Shown here: positions 8,571 through 17,814 of the stretch, in pieces
Numbering within the stretch: the stretch's first letter is position 1
Layout: each line of letters starts with the position of its first letter
Source: Firmicutes bacterium HGW-Firmicutes-7
GTDB lineage: Bacteria; Bacillota; Clostridia; Lachnospirales; Vallitaleaceae
Assembly: GCA_002841375.1 (NCBI GenBank)
Contig: PGZO01000002.1
Span: 172,198-236,197 of the forward strand
Length of the DNA: 64,000 nucleotides
Direction of reading: 5' to 3'
Position numbers and translations under genes: made by a program
Notes under the pieces: generated by a model
What the model saw: the letters and a program-made list of their open reading frames with translations, nothing else
Told to the model about the DNA's origin: nothing
Databases searched by the model: none

Positions 8571-8999
8571 TTATTTTGTATTATCATGATTTTTTTTCAA
8601 GCTAGTTATTAAAACGACTACGCCTATTGCAATGATTCCCATTGCTAAATATATATCACGATCAATCCACCAAACAAATTTATTAAATATCCAAAAACAT
8701 CCAATACCAATTAAAAATATCCCAATTATATTACTGTTTTTTTTTTGGCTACTATTTTTTATCTTGTTTCCATCCTTATCATATACTTCAACTTCTTCTT
8801 CCTCCTCATCAAATGATTTTTCTGGCATAATCATTGCACATACAATGTATCCTAATATAAGGGTAAAGAATGAAGCAAATCCAAGAACTACAGCACCAAT
8901 TCTAACAAGCGTAGGATCTACATTAAAGTACTGTGCAATACCTGCGCAAACACCTGAAATCATTTTATCGTTTGAAGATTTGTATAATTTTTTTTCCAT
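8571..8999 (-). CDS. PspC-domain membrane protein
   Basis: 142 residues from the ATG at 8999, which has an AGGTGG site six bases upstream; an in-frame ATG ten codons earlier lacks one. The PspC domain is at residues 1-60: LYKSSNDKMISGVCAGIAQY, then NVDPTLVRI and a transmembrane helix. An acidic linker of successive glutamates follows, then two more hydrophobic segments (about 92-108 and 115-133) that resemble a LiaF-type membrane module. PspC proteins respond to envelope stress. No regulator gene is adjacent, so the signalling partner is unknown. Confidence 0.85.
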   Translation of the reverse strand: MEKKLYKSSNDKMISGVCAGIAQYFNVDPTLVRIGAVVLGFASFFTLILGYIVCAMIMPEKSFDEEEEEVEVYDKDGNKIKNSSQKKNSNIIGIFLIGIGCFWIFNKFVWWIDRDIYLAMGIIAIGVVVLITSLKKNHDNTK

Positions 9000-9135
9000 T
9001 ATTCCACCTACTTTCTTATCAGCAATCAATTAACTTTGGTTGATATACTTATTATACCTTTCGCTTTTTAATAAATCATTCGAATCAGATTAAATATTCA
9101 TTAAAAAGAAAAGTTAAGGGGTAGAAAATCGATAA

Positions 9136-10431
9136 CTATTTACTTTTCAAATGTACAATATAATTTTCTTGATCCCAAATAACTTCTTTACTAATACAAT
9201 CAGCTATAAATCTTACAGGCACTAAAGTCCTGTTATTCATTATTTGAGCTGGTACATCTAAGGGTACAGATACGCCATTTACTGTCGCAGTTTTTTCACC
9301 AAGCGTCATACTTATTGTTTGTTCGCCAATTTTACCTAGCACCTCCTTTTTTTCTTGATTAAACGTGACTGTTCCATCAAGTGATTCAAAAATTTTCCTA
9401 ACAGGTACTAAGACACGGCCATTAACCAATACTGCGTCTTGATCAAACTCAATTTCCACTCCATCAATCTGTACTTGAACTTGTGTATTTCCACCATTAA
9501 GTGCATAATTTACAATCTGTGTTCTTACTATATCCACTAGTCTATAAACAGTGCTATCTTGAGCTGTTAGCGCATTAAAACTTCTAAGTATATCGGGTTT
9601 ATTTTCGTTCAAAGACCAGTTAATTCCATCTTGAGATGTATAGTAAAGTATTGGATCATCATAGGAATAATCATTTTGATAAGTTAAAATAAATTGTTGT
9701 CCTGTATTAACAATATCGATAGATGCACCAGTTAACCCACTATATCCTGTCGTTTCCATCCATAATTTTTGTTTACTATCATATACTTCAAGTCCATTTT
9801 TATAATTATGACTTCCCCACTTTGGAGAATAATGACTGACAATAATCATATCATCATTTACACTTAGATTTACTGCAATTAATTCATTCATACTACTACT
9901 CTCTAAAGATACAACATGCTCCCAACTCATTAAATTTTTGGAAGAATAAACTGTACCCTCAGAATTAAGTGCCCAGTACTTATCAGCATAGTAGACAAGA
10001 TCTTCATACTGTAAATCAATCTGTTCCCACTCTTGCCCATCGGTTGAAATATATTTTACAAATCCATTCTTAGGGTTAGAACTAATCACAAATATATTAT
10101 TCAAAAGTCTTATATTGGGTTTTTCTAGAACTTCTTCATTCTTCTCTGATAAATCAGCTTCAATTTTCCATCTCTTGTTATCTGTTGAAGTTAGAAGAAC
10201 ATAATTATTCATTGAATCGTTATACTTCATAACTGTAACCGCATAATATACGCCTTCCCTAAATACACTTTCCAGCAAAAGATTTTCATAATACGAGTTA
10301 TTAATATTATCGTTGTATGTTACCGCATCACTATAGGATGCTTGAGCAGGTACTGTCCTTATAACATTTACAAACAGAACTGTTAAAATAATTAATAATA
10401 CTACTTTAAATTTTAAAGGTATTTTTTTCAT
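9136..10431 (-). CDS. Secreted protein with copper-amine-oxidase-like stalk domain
   Basis: 431 residues from the ATG at 10431, seven bases behind AAGGAG. Residues 1-32 are a signal peptide ending VPAQAS. The middle (about 40-300) contains repeated S-x-D-x-x-x-W segments (STDNKRW, STDGQEW, SKNLMSW, SQDGINW), suggesting a beta-propeller of sialidase/BNR type. The C-terminal 110 residues carry two copies of the stalk-domain signature: NGRVLVPVRKIFESL and NNRTLVPVRFIADC. This architecture is usual for Clostridia cell-surface proteins of unknown role. It starts 16 bases after folB-folK and probably reads through from that operon. Confidence 0.75.
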   Translation of the reverse strand: MKKIPLKFKVVLLIILTVLFVNVIRTVPAQASYSDAVTYNDNINNSYYENLLLESVFREGVYYAVTVMKYNDSMNNYVLLTSTDNKRWKIEADLSEKNEEVLEKPNIRLLNNIFVISSNPKNGFVKYISTDGQEWEQIDLQYEDLVYYADKYWALNSEGTVYSSKNLMSWEHVVSLESSSMNELIAVNLSVNDDMIIVSHYSPKWGSHNYKNGLEVYDSKQKLWMETTGYSGLTGASIDIVNTGQQFILTYQNDYSYDDPILYYTSQDGINWSLNENKPDILRSFNALTAQDSTVYRLVDIVRTQIVNYALNGGNTQVQVQIDGVEIEFDQDAVLVNGRVLVPVRKIFESLDGTVTFNQEKKEVLGKIGEQTISMTLGEKTATVNGVSVPLDVPAQIMNNRTLVPVRFIADCISKEVIWDQENYIVHLKSK

Positions 10432-10447
10432 ATTCATTCTCCTTAGG

Positions 10448-11266
10448 TTACATTTTTCCTAACTTATTTAATAGTTGTCCTATTCTTTCATTAATCATTG
10501 GATGAACTACAAAGGGTGCAATATCATTTAGTGGCTTTAATACAAATTCTCTTTCATGCATTCTAGGATGCGGAATGATAATTTCTTCAAACGAAGTAAT
10601 CAATTGATCATATAGCAATACATCTAAATCTATCGTTCTTGGGCCACCGGGGATAGTTCTTATACGTTCTAATTGCTGTTCGATATCAAGTAAATATCTA
10701 ATTAATTCTTTAGGTGTATACAACGTTTTAATCTCTATAGCCCCATTAATAAATTTATCCTGATCCACATACCCAACTGGATCTGTTTCATAAAAATCTG
10801 AAATCTTCGTTACTTTATTTTTTACCGAACTACGTATCTTATCAATTGCTTGTTGAAGATATTTATGCTTGTCTCCTAAATTGGAACCTAATGCAATATA
10901 AGCCGTGTGCCACCCACGTTCAATTTCAACTGCTGCATAATCGAGCATTTTACCAATTGGTGCCCATGGCTTCTTAATGGTTAGCCTTACCTCTTGTACT
11001 CTTTCATAGGTCATTAAAATATGGTCACATAATTGTTCTGCAGCTCTTTCTATTAAATCATGTTTTTCTCTTTTGAAAACTTGCTCCAATTCTAAGCAGA
11101 GCTGTGCATAATTTACAGTTGTCGTTAACTTATCCGTTTGTCCTGCTTCTAATAAATCAATCTTCAATTCTACAGATATCAAAAATCTTTGCCCTAGGTC
11201 CTTTTCACTTTGATGAACGCCATGAAATGCATATATCTCTAAATCCTTAATAATTATTTTGTCCAT
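10448..11266 (-). CDS. folB-folK: Dihydroneopterin aldolase - HPPK fusion
   Basis: 272 residues fusing two consecutive folate enzymes. Residues 1-118 are FolB: DLEIYAFHGVHQSEKDLGQ, then TTVNYAQLC, converting dihydroneopterin to 6-hydroxymethyldihydropterin. Residues 120-272 are FolK: AYIALGSNLGDK, GPRTIDLDVLLYD and PHPRMHEREFVL, which pyrophosphorylates that product with ATP. Fused forms occur in several Firmicutes. The gene begins 23 bases after folP behind a GGAGGG site. Cytoplasmic, last biosynthetic gene of the operon. Confidence 0.95.
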   Translation of the reverse strand: MDKIIIKDLEIYAFHGVHQSEKDLGQRFLISVELKIDLLEAGQTDKLTTTVNYAQLCLELEQVFKREKHDLIERAAEQLCDHILMTYERVQEVRLTIKKPWAPIGKMLDYAAVEIERGWHTAYIALGSNLGDKHKYLQQAIDKIRSSVKNKVTKISDFYETDPVGYVDQDKFINGAIEIKTLYTPKELIRYLLDIEQQLERIRTIPGGPRTIDLDVLLYDQLITSFEEIIIPHPRMHEREFVLKPLNDIAPFVVHPMINERIGQLLNKLGKM

Positions 11267-11289
11267 TTTCCCTCCATTGCGAAAATTTT

Positions 11290-12108
11290 TTATTGGTATT
11301 CATTATTCCTAATGATTGCATCCGCCATCATTGCTGTTCTTTTATTCTCTTTTACATCATGAACTCTTACGAAATCAATGCCCTTCATAATTCCAATAAC
11401 TGTCGTTGCTAAGGTTCCTTCCACTCTTTCATTTACTGGAAGCTCTAAAGTTAAGCCAATCATGGATTTTCTTGAAGTACCTAGTAATAGTGGATATCCT
11501 ATTTCTCGAAGGCTTTCTAAATTTCGCATTACTTCCATATTTTGTTCTAGGTTTTTTGCAAAACCAATTCCTGGATCAAGCATTATATTTTCTTTCGCAA
11601 TTCCTGCAGCCTTGGCTATCTGAAGGCTTTCATTTATATCAATTTTCATATCATTTATAAGGTTTTTATACTCGAGTTGTTCTCTGTTATGCATAAGGCA
11701 ACAAGGTACATTATATTTTTTAATTACTTTTGAAATCTCCTTATCTTTCTTTAACCCCCATATGTCGTTAACCATGCTAGCACCTACTTTTATGGCCATC
11801 TCGGCTACGGAAGCTTTCCAAGTATCAATAGAAATAGGCACATCAATCTCCTTACGAAGTGCTTCAATAATGGGCGCAACTCTTTTGATTTCTTCTTCAG
11901 CAGTAAGTTGTATATGGCCTGGTCTTGTAGACTCCCCTCCAATATCTATTATATCAGCACCTTCTTTTACCATTTTCTTGGCTCTTTCGATTGCTGCATC
12001 TATTGTAATAAACAATCCACCATCAGAAAAAGAATCTGGTGTAATATTTAATATTGCCATAATATATGTTCTCTTTCCAATGATAAATTCACGGCTACCA
12101 ATTTTCAC
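11290..12108 (-). CDS. folP: Dihydropteroate synthase
   Basis: 272 residues. It joins 6-hydroxymethyldihydropterin pyrophosphate to p-aminobenzoate. Family motifs are present in order: ILNITPDSFSDGG, IDIGGESTRPG, SIDTWKASVAEMA, DPGIGFAK, LLGTSRKS and VRVHDV, forming the TIM-barrel active site. The start codon is GTG, nine bases behind AAGGAG. It lies between the HD-domain gene and folB-folK, with p-aminobenzoate supplied by the pab genes just upstream. The fit to the family is complete. Confidence 0.96.
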   Translation of the reverse strand: MKIGSREFIIGKRTYIMAILNITPDSFSDGGLFITIDAAIERAKKMVKEGADIIDIGGESTRPGHIQLTAEEEIKRVAPIIEALRKEIDVPISIDTWKASVAEMAIKVGASMVNDIWGLKKDKEISKVIKKYNVPCCLMHNREQLEYKNLINDMKIDINESLQIAKAAGIAKENIMLDPGIGFAKNLEQNMEVMRNLESLREIGYPLLLGTSRKSMIGLTLELPVNERVEGTLATTVIGIMKGIDFVRVHDVKENKRTAMMADAIIRNNEYQ

Positions 12109-12127
12109 AGTTATTCGCTCCTTCTTC

Positions 12128-12613
12128 CTAATATGATATATTAAAATTCTTTTTCTCGTCAGACCAATCGCACTGATTTGTCATTTTACAATTATAACAC
12201 TTCCTTGATAGCTTATCAGCAACATATATAATACCTAAAAGGTCCTTAGTTCCTTCAACTGAAGGATTCCTATGAGAAAGAATGGCGGATTTTATTAGAT
12301 CAACTTCCTTTGATTTATATCCAGCATCACATAACAGTTCAACACAAAGTGTGCCACTTGCTACTTCATGTGAAATACCGTTTTCATACTGCTGCCACTT
12401 CCCAATATCATGTAATAAAGCAGCACCATAAATAAGATCTTTAGGAATATTTAAATTGTTTTCTAAATTTAAAATATATGCAATTCGTGCAGTATCCAAA
12501 AAATGGGTTAAATCATGCGTACAAAACAAACGACCTGCTTCATGATTTGAAATCTTGTTTAAATATTCTACGTATTTGGGATGGTTAAGGAGCTTGTTGA
12601 TTCGATGATTCAT
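12128..12613 (-). CDS. HD-domain phosphohydrolase in the folate operon
   Basis: 161 residues. An HD-superfamily metal site is visible: CTHDLTHFLDTARIA, then GAALLHDIGKW with the H-D pair, a histidine in ISHEVAS and ILSHRNP. These coordinate a divalent metal for phosphate-ester hydrolysis. A cysteine cluster (CYNCKMTNQC) near the C-terminus is an extra feature. Its ATG overlaps the pabC stop codon (ATGA), so expression is coupled to folate synthesis. The operon lacks a recognised enzyme removing phosphates from dihydroneopterin triphosphate, which makes this a candidate for that step; the substrate is not shown by sequence. Confidence 0.75.
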   Translation of the reverse strand: MNHRINKLLNHPKYVEYLNKISNHEAGRLFCTHDLTHFLDTARIAYILNLENNLNIPKDLIYGAALLHDIGKWQQYENGISHEVASGTLCVELLCDAGYKSKEVDLIKSAILSHRNPSVEGTKDLLGIIYVADKLSRKCYNCKMTNQCDWSDEKKNFNISY

Positions 12614-13374
12614 TTTTTATTTACCTCCAAGAAATGCCTATAATCGGTTTGAAACTTTTTAATGTTAGGGCATGTCTTTACTTGGATGCCTTCGATATCA
12701 CTTACCTTCATTATTCCCATTAAGCTATTGGTTAGAAAAATCCCATCACTTTTCCTTATTTCATCTAACGTATATTGGCCTTGAATTACTTCATAGCGAT
12801 CAATAATCCAACTTCTAAGAACGCCTGCTAACAGACCACACTCAATCGATGGGGTGTGTAATTTGTGATCCTTGATAAAGAAAAGATTGCTCATGCTTCC
12901 TTCGGTAATATAATCTATTCCGTTTAAAAATAATACTTCATGAAATCCTTCGTCTTTTGCCCTTTGTTTTTCAAGTAAGTTGTCTAAATAGTTCGTTGAT
13001 TTAATATAAGTACTAGGAGAACTTGGATTTCTCCTTACCTTACTTACTTTTAAAGAGAAGCCCCTCTCATAATCTTCTGCTTTATAACCTATCTCACGTT
13101 TACTAAATAGTATGTTTTTATCAGATACTGTTATTTTTAATGCATAGTTTTCACCGGTCAGTTTATTTATTTGTAGGAGCGTATATTTTTCATCTATATA
13201 CTTATCGATGTTTAACAGCTTAAGACCTTGGTTTAATCTATCAAGATGCGCCTTCAACATGATAGGTTGACTATTGTTAATTAATATGGTTTCAAAAACG
13301 CCAAGACCAAAAAAGAAGCTACTGTCAAGTTTAATTACTTCTTCTTCAGTTATATGTTCATTAATAATAATCAT
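12610..13374 (-). CDS. pabC: Aminodeoxychorismate lyase (class IV PLP enzyme)
   Basis: 254 residues. The fold-type IV aminotransferase pattern is clear: SFFFGLGVFETIL, then HLDRLNQGLKLL, the PLP lysine in NYALKITVSD, EGSMSNLFFIK and LLAGVLRSWIID. PabC releases p-aminobenzoate and pyruvate from aminodeoxychorismate. The same family includes branched-chain and D-amino-acid aminotransferases, but the position directly after pabB settles the assignment. AAGGAGTGG precedes the ATG, and the stop overlaps the next start. Confidence 0.9.
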   Translation of the reverse strand: MIIINEHITEEEVIKLDSSFFFGLGVFETILINNSQPIMLKAHLDRLNQGLKLLNIDKYIDEKYTLLQINKLTGENYALKITVSDKNILFSKREIGYKAEDYERGFSLKVSKVRRNPSSPSTYIKSTNYLDNLLEKQRAKDEGFHEVLFLNGIDYITEGSMSNLFFIKDHKLHTPSIECGLLAGVLRSWIIDRYEVIQGQYTLDEIRKSDGIFLTNSLMGIMKVSDIEGIQVKTCPNIKKFQTDYRHFLEVNKK

Positions 13375-13388
13375 GTTAATACCACTCC

Positions 13389-14753
13389 TTACTTTTGATT
13401 TATGCTTGCAAATAGTGCGCTTGCTTTATCTAATGTTTCTTGATATTCTTCTAAACAATCAGATTCCCAAGTTACACCGCCACCAACACCAATATAAACT
13501 TGTCCATCTTTTTCAACAATTGTTCTAATGACTATATTCATATCTGCATTGCCATCAAACCCTAAATAGCCAATACACCCAGTATAAATACTTCTCTGCG
13601 TCGGCTCTAATTCCTCAATTATTTCCATCGACCTTATTTTTGGTGTTCCAGTAATTGACCCCCCAGGAAAACAAGCTTTTATACAATCTATCGCTGTATA
13701 GGACTCGTCTAAACGACCTTTTATTGTCGCGGCCAAATGGTATACAGTAGCATAGGTTTCAAGCTCAAAAAGTCCTTCTACCTTTACAGTATGGGGCTTA
13801 CAAACCTTACTTAAATCATTTCTTTCTAAATCTACAATCATTAATAACTCTGACTTATCTTTTTCGCTAAGAATCAGCGCTTCTTTATTTCTTTCATCCT
13901 CTTCTACTGTTTTACCTCTAGGTCTTGTTCCTTTAATAGGTCTTGTTTCTACATGACCATTGGTTATTTTCAAAAACCTTTCGGGAGAAGAAGATAATAT
14001 GTTAAATCCGTCTAATTGCATAAATGCACTAAACGGAGCCGGATTAATTGTTCGAAGTTTTTCATAAATAGAAAGTGGTGCTTGATCTATTTTAGTTGTA
14101 AAGGTATGCGTAAGATTCGTAATATAGACGTCACCACTTTTAATGAATTGCCTTACCTTTTCAACAGTTTCAATATAAGACTCTCTTGTGAATCTAGAAT
14201 TAAAAACAACCTTTTTCGCTAAATCTTTTTCAATTGTACTATTACTAACTTTGTTTAAAATTTTATTTTTAATGTCAAGAACTGATTGTTCTTTGTCTTG
14301 TTGAATTCCTAAAGCGCTAACAAATACCTTTCGTTGTTTATGATCATATATAATAACTGTATCGTAGAAATTAAAATAACTGGTTGGTATATTGATTATT
14401 TCTTCAGACAAATTTGGTAGTCTTTCCATTTCTCTAACCAAATCATAAGAAAAATAGCCCATTCCTCCTCCGATAAACGGAAAATTCGTATTGTTTATAA
14501 ATGAATACTTTTTTATTGTTTTATTTAATTCATCAAAAATATTACAAATATAAGGTTGGTCATTTATTACACAACTTCCCTCTTTATATTTCATTGTTAA
14601 GAATGGATTAAATGCAATGAAGGAGTATTGACTTAAACGCTCATGCTCTAAACTACTATCAAAAAAAATCATTTCCTTTTCTTTACTAAATATAGAAAAA
14701 ATCTCATATGCACTTCGTTTCGTATTTATTTCCACAATTAAAGGTTCAATCAC
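13389..14753 (-). CDS. pabB: Aminodeoxychorismate synthase component I
   Basis: 454 residues, chorismate-binding enzyme. Motifs include GGGMGYFSYDLVREMERL, the active-site segment ETRPIKGTRPRG and FPGGSITGTPKIRSMEII. The P-I-K-G-T lysine, forming the covalent intermediate with chorismate, distinguishes PabB from anthranilate synthase TrpE (P-I-A-G-T). It uses ammonia delivered by PabA. The start is GTG, overlapping the end of pabA by eight bases, with AAGGAG about ten bases upstream inside pabA. Confidence 0.96.
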   Translation of the reverse strand: MIEPLIVEINTKRSAYEIFSIFSKEKEMIFFDSSLEHERLSQYSFIAFNPFLTMKYKEGSCVINDQPYICNIFDELNKTIKKYSFINNTNFPFIGGGMGYFSYDLVREMERLPNLSEEIINIPTSYFNFYDTVIIYDHKQRKVFVSALGIQQDKEQSVLDIKNKILNKVSNSTIEKDLAKKVVFNSRFTRESYIETVEKVRQFIKSGDVYITNLTHTFTTKIDQAPLSIYEKLRTINPAPFSAFMQLDGFNILSSSPERFLKITNGHVETRPIKGTRPRGKTVEEDERNKEALILSEKDKSELLMIVDLERNDLSKVCKPHTVKVEGLFELETYATVYHLAATIKGRLDESYTAIDCIKACFPGGSITGTPKIRSMEIIEELEPTQRSIYTGCIGYLGFDGNADMNIVIRTIVEKDGQVYIGVGGGVTWESDCLEEYQETLDKASALFASINQK

Positions 14754-15327
14754 TAGAAGTACGCTCCTTCTTACACATTTGAATATAATTATTAATCATC
14801 GTGTGACCATATTGTGTTAATTCAGCTTCTGGATGAAATTGCACCCCTTCAACATCATATTCTTTATGCCTTATACCCATAATAACACCATCTTTAGTTT
14901 CACAACTCACCTCTAAGCAAGATGGCATTGTACGCTTATCTATGACTAATGAATGATACCTTGTTACTGAAATACCCTGTTCTAAATTAACGAATACGCC
15001 CTTTTCATCATGAAAAACCTCTGATATTTTACCATGTATAGGGCAATCACCAGCAATAATGCTTGCTCCAAAGACATGTCCAATTGCTTGATGTCCCAAA
15101 CAAATACCCAAAATAGGAATGATACCTTTAAATACTTTAATAACTTCTAAGGTTATTCCCGCTTCCATAGGTGTCTTGGGTCCTGGGGAAATAATAATGC
15201 CCTCTGGTTGTAACTGTTTGATAAAATCTATCGTAATCTCATCGTTTCTGTACACAATTATTTCTTGCTCTAACTCTATAAAATATCTAACTAAATTGTA
15301 AACGAAAGAGTCATAATTATCAATCAT
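14746..15327 (-). CDS. pabA: Aminodeoxychorismate synthase glutaminase
   Basis: 193 residues from the ATG at 15327. Class I glutamine amidotransferase: oxyanion region SPGPKTP, nucleophile in GICLGHQAIGH, and the His-Glu pair in EGVQFHPEAE. It supplies ammonia to PabB; in many Firmicutes the same protein also serves TrpE. The visible ATG begins M-I-D-N-Y-D-S-F, three residues shorter than usual, and its AGGAGGT site is 16 bases away. An in-frame ATT at 15336 has the ideal seven-base spacing and would add the usual extra residues, so a rare ATT start is possible. Confidence 0.93.
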   Translation of the reverse strand: MIDNYDSFVYNLVRYFIELEQEIIVYRNDEITIDFIKQLQPEGIIISPGPKTPMEAGITLEVIKVFKGIIPILGICLGHQAIGHVFGASIIAGDCPIHGKISEVFHDEKGVFVNLEQGISVTRYHSLVIDKRTMPSCLEVSCETKDGVIMGIRHKEYDVEGVQFHPEAELTQYGHTMINNYIQMCKKERTSSD

Positions 15328-15381
15328 TAAAAAAATGTGATCTACCTCCTCGTAAAAATATTGATTAAGCCTTTAATAGAG

Positions 15382-16041
15382 TTATTTGCTAAGTCCTTCA
15401 TTAAATAGGTCATAGCCATTACTTCTTAGCTTACAAGCTGGACAATCGCCACATCCTTGACCTTTTATGCCATTATAACAAGTCAAGGTCTCGTCTCTAA
15501 TGATATCAAGTACACCAAGATTATATGCCATTTCCCATGTTTCTGCCTTATCAATCCACATAAGAGGTGTATGAATAACAAATTTATAATCCATTGAGAG
15601 CTCTAATGTCACATTTAATGATTTAATAAAAATATCTCTGCAATCTGGATAGCCACTGTAATCACTTTGAGAAACACCTGTTATAATATGGTGAATATCT
15701 CTTTGTTTAGCAAAGATGGCCCCAAATGTAATGAATAGTAGATTCCGCCCATCAACAAAAGTATTTGGCGTACCAACAACAGGTGCTATAGAGTCGACCT
15801 TCATATCAGCTCTTGTTAAAGAATTTGGTGCCATTTGATTCAATAAACTCATATCTAAAATATGATGCTCCACCCCTTGTTTTTCACAAATATCCTTTGC
15901 GCACGCTAGTTCAAGGCTATGCTTTTGTCCGTAATCAAAAGAAATAGCAATGATTTCATTAAATTTTTCTTTTGCCCAAAACAAACAGGTAGTGCTATCT
16001 TGTCCACCACTAAATATTATTACTGCATTCTCTTTTTTCAT
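15382..16041 (-). CDS. queC: 7-cyano-7-deazaguanine (preQ0) synthase
   Basis: 219 residues. N-type ATP pyrophosphatase P-loop [15 protein letters not shown] at the N-terminus, then [12 protein letters not shown] and [13 protein letters not shown]. The C-terminal zinc site is complete: CYNG, then [17 protein letters not shown]. QueC converts 7-carboxy-7-deazaguanine to preQ0 with ATP and ammonia. An 80-base gap with a small AGCC/GGCT hairpin separates it from folE; otherwise it fits the operon. The product needs reduction to preQ1, normally by QueF, which is not encoded in the operon. Confidence 0.96.
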   Translation of the reverse strand: MKKENAVIIFSGGQDSTTCLFWAKEKFNEIIAISFDYGQKHSLELACAKDICEKQGVEHHILDMSLLNQMAPNSLTRADMKVDSIAPVVGTPNTFVDGRNLLFITFGAIFAKQRDIHHIITGVSQSDYSGYPDCRDIFIKSLNVTLELSMDYKFVIHTPLMWIDKAETWEMAYNLGVLDIIRDETLTCYNGIKGQGCGDCPACKLRSNGYDLFNEGLSK

Positions 16042-16120
16042 CTTTATCCACCTTCATAGTTTTAATTTATTTAAGTCAAAGGAAACTCAGCCTCTGGCTT
16101 ACTTTAATTTCTAATCACAA

Positions 16121-16708
16121 TCATTTATATAATGCAAATAATTTACTCCAAAGCGCAGTATCTGAATTAAATTTTCCTTTTAAGGTTGTAGTTGTAGTTT
16201 TAGCATTAGTCTTCTTGATTCCTCTAGCTGACATACAACCATGCTCCCCTTCAATAATAACAGCAACATCCTCAGAACCTGTAATCATTTCCATAATCTG
16301 AGCAATATCTGTTCCGATCCGTTCTTGAAGCTGAAGTCTTCGCCCTACCATATCTACAATTCTTGCTATTTTGCTCAGTCCTATAATTTTCTTATTTGGG
16401 ATGTAGGCAACAGCTACTTTCATATTGTACATTAACGCCAGGTGGTGTTCGCAATGACTAATGATATCAATATCCTTCATCATAACCATATCCTTTGAAT
16501 CTGCCACAATATCTAAATCTTCTTCAAAAGTCTTATCAAACATCGTTGCTATTTCTTCATTAGAATAGCTCATTCCTTCAAAAACTTCTGCATACATATT
16601 TGCAACTCTTTTAGGCGTGTCTTTCAAACCTTCCCTGTTCGGATTGTCTCCTAGTGCAATTAATATGCCACGTACGTGTTCTTCTATTTTGCTTAAATCT
16701 ATCGCCAT
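16121..16708 (-). CDS. folE: GTP cyclohydrolase I
   Basis: 195 residues. Zinc and active-site motifs: [31 protein letters not shown] and [12 protein letters not shown], giving the Cys-His-Cys zinc ligands. It converts GTP to 7,8-dihydroneopterin triphosphate, the shared precursor of folate (through FolB) and queuosine (through QueD). Its place between queE and queC in a combined operon reflects this double use. Three bases separate its ATG from the queE stop; the GGGG ribosome site lies inside queE. Confidence 0.96.
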   Translation of the reverse strand: MAIDLSKIEEHVRGILIALGDNPNREGLKDTPKRVANMYAEVFEGMSYSNEEIATMFDKTFEEDLDIVADSKDMVMMKDIDIISHCEHHLALMYNMKVAVAYIPNKKIIGLSKIARIVDMVGRRLQLQERIGTDIAQIMEMITGSEDVAVIIEGEHGCMSARGIKKTNAKTTTTTLKGKFNSDTALWSKLFALYK

Positions 16709-16711
16709 TTT

Positions 16712-17380
16712 TTATACCCCTTTCACTTCATTACCCCAAATTATTTTATGTAATTGGAGTTGTAACGTCACTTGATTTAATACATGCATCTTCATCCATT
16801 CTACAATCTCTTCTGGTGTGATCTGACCAAATACTGGGCTTATATATACATTGGTATGTTGAACCAATTTATATTCATCAATTAACTCTTTTGCTCTATT
16901 TAAATCTTCTTCATTACCTACAACAAACTTAATCGTGTCTTCTTTTGAAAGAAGCCTTAAATTTTCAAGCTTCATAAACTGCTCCATACCACTTACGGGA
17001 AGCTTATAATCCATAGTAACACAAATATTATCATTTCCTACTTCTTTTATAGAAGAAATTAAAACACTACCATTCGTCTCTATTTCGATTCGTCGTTGCT
17101 GATCCCTTGAAAGATATGTTACCAAATCTATAAAATGTTCTTGAATAAGGGGTTCACCCCCAGTTAGTGTAACATTCGTTATTCCAATAGAGTGAATATA
17201 CGCATCAAGTTCTTCCTTCGTCATGAAGGTACAACTACACCCCTCATCATTTGCCCAACTAGTATCACAAAAACTACAGCTTAAATTACATCCTTGCAGC
17301 CGAATAAAAACTGCAAGTTGTCCCGAAAGTCTACCTTCACCATTTATACTAATAAATTTTTCCACTACGCTATAGGTCAT
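16712..17380 (-). CDS. queE: 7-carboxy-7-deazaguanine synthase (radical SAM)
   Basis: 222 residues from the ATG at 17380, eight bases behind GAGGA; an in-frame GTG five codons earlier is less well placed. The QueE-type cluster motif CNLSCSFCDTSW (C-x3-C-x2-C) is near residue 30, with NGEGRLSGQLAVFIRLQG before it and VTLTGGEPLIQ after. It rearranges 6-carboxytetrahydropterin to 7-carboxy-7-deazaguanine using S-adenosylmethionine. It overlaps or abuts queD, so the two are translationally coupled. Confidence 0.95.
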   Translation of the reverse strand: MTYSVVEKFISINGEGRLSGQLAVFIRLQGCNLSCSFCDTSWANDEGCSCTFMTKEELDAYIHSIGITNVTLTGGEPLIQEHFIDLVTYLSRDQQRRIEIETNGSVLISSIKEVGNDNICVTMDYKLPVSGMEQFMKLENLRLLSKEDTIKFVVGNEEDLNRAKELIDEYKLVQHTNVYISPVFGQITPEEIVEWMKMHVLNQVTLQLQLHKIIWGNEVKGV

Positions 17381-17391
17381 CGATTCATTCC

Positions 17392-17814
17392 TCACATTTT
17401 TTCATATATCGCACTATTGGTTGGTGTTTCATATACTGTCGCTCTTTTCACATGATACCCTTTTTCTTCCATTTTATTGTAAAAATATTTCGCAAAATTC
17501 TCGGCTGTAGGTCTAAATCCAACGGTAATAATATTAAAGCCGTCTTCTAATAAACAACTTAACGTTTCCTTTCTCATTGTTCCTTCTTGAAGAATTAACC
17601 CATGGTCAAACATATCCACCAACGCTTTTACATCATATTTTAAATCTGTAAAATCTGTCACCATACCTTCTAGCTGTCCAGATTCAATGAGTTGATCCGT
17701 TTGCACTTCAATTATTACCCGCCATCTATGGCCATGAATATGACGACATTTTCCATCATATGCAGCAAGAAAATGGGCGCTATCGAAGCTTTGTTCGCTT
17801 TGAATAATATACAT
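17392..17814 (-). CDS. queD: 6-carboxytetrahydropterin synthase
   Basis: 140 residues. The zinc-binding histidines and catalytic cysteine are visible: FDSAHFLAAYDGKCRHIHGHRW, with His in SAHF and H-I-H-G-H, and Cys before them. MVTDFTDLK and a final VYETPTNSAIYEKM complete the 6-pyruvoyltetrahydropterin-synthase fold. It converts dihydroneopterin triphosphate from FolE to 6-carboxytetrahydropterin. Its ATG overlaps the preceding stop by one base, tying it to the HgdC-like activator gene. Confidence 0.95.
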   Translation of the reverse strand: MYIIQSEQSFDSAHFLAAYDGKCRHIHGHRWRVIIEVQTDQLIESGQLEGMVTDFTDLKYDVKALVDMFDHGLILQEGTMRKETLSCLLEDGFNIITVGFRPTAENFAKYFYNKMEEKGYHVKRATVYETPTNSAIYEKM

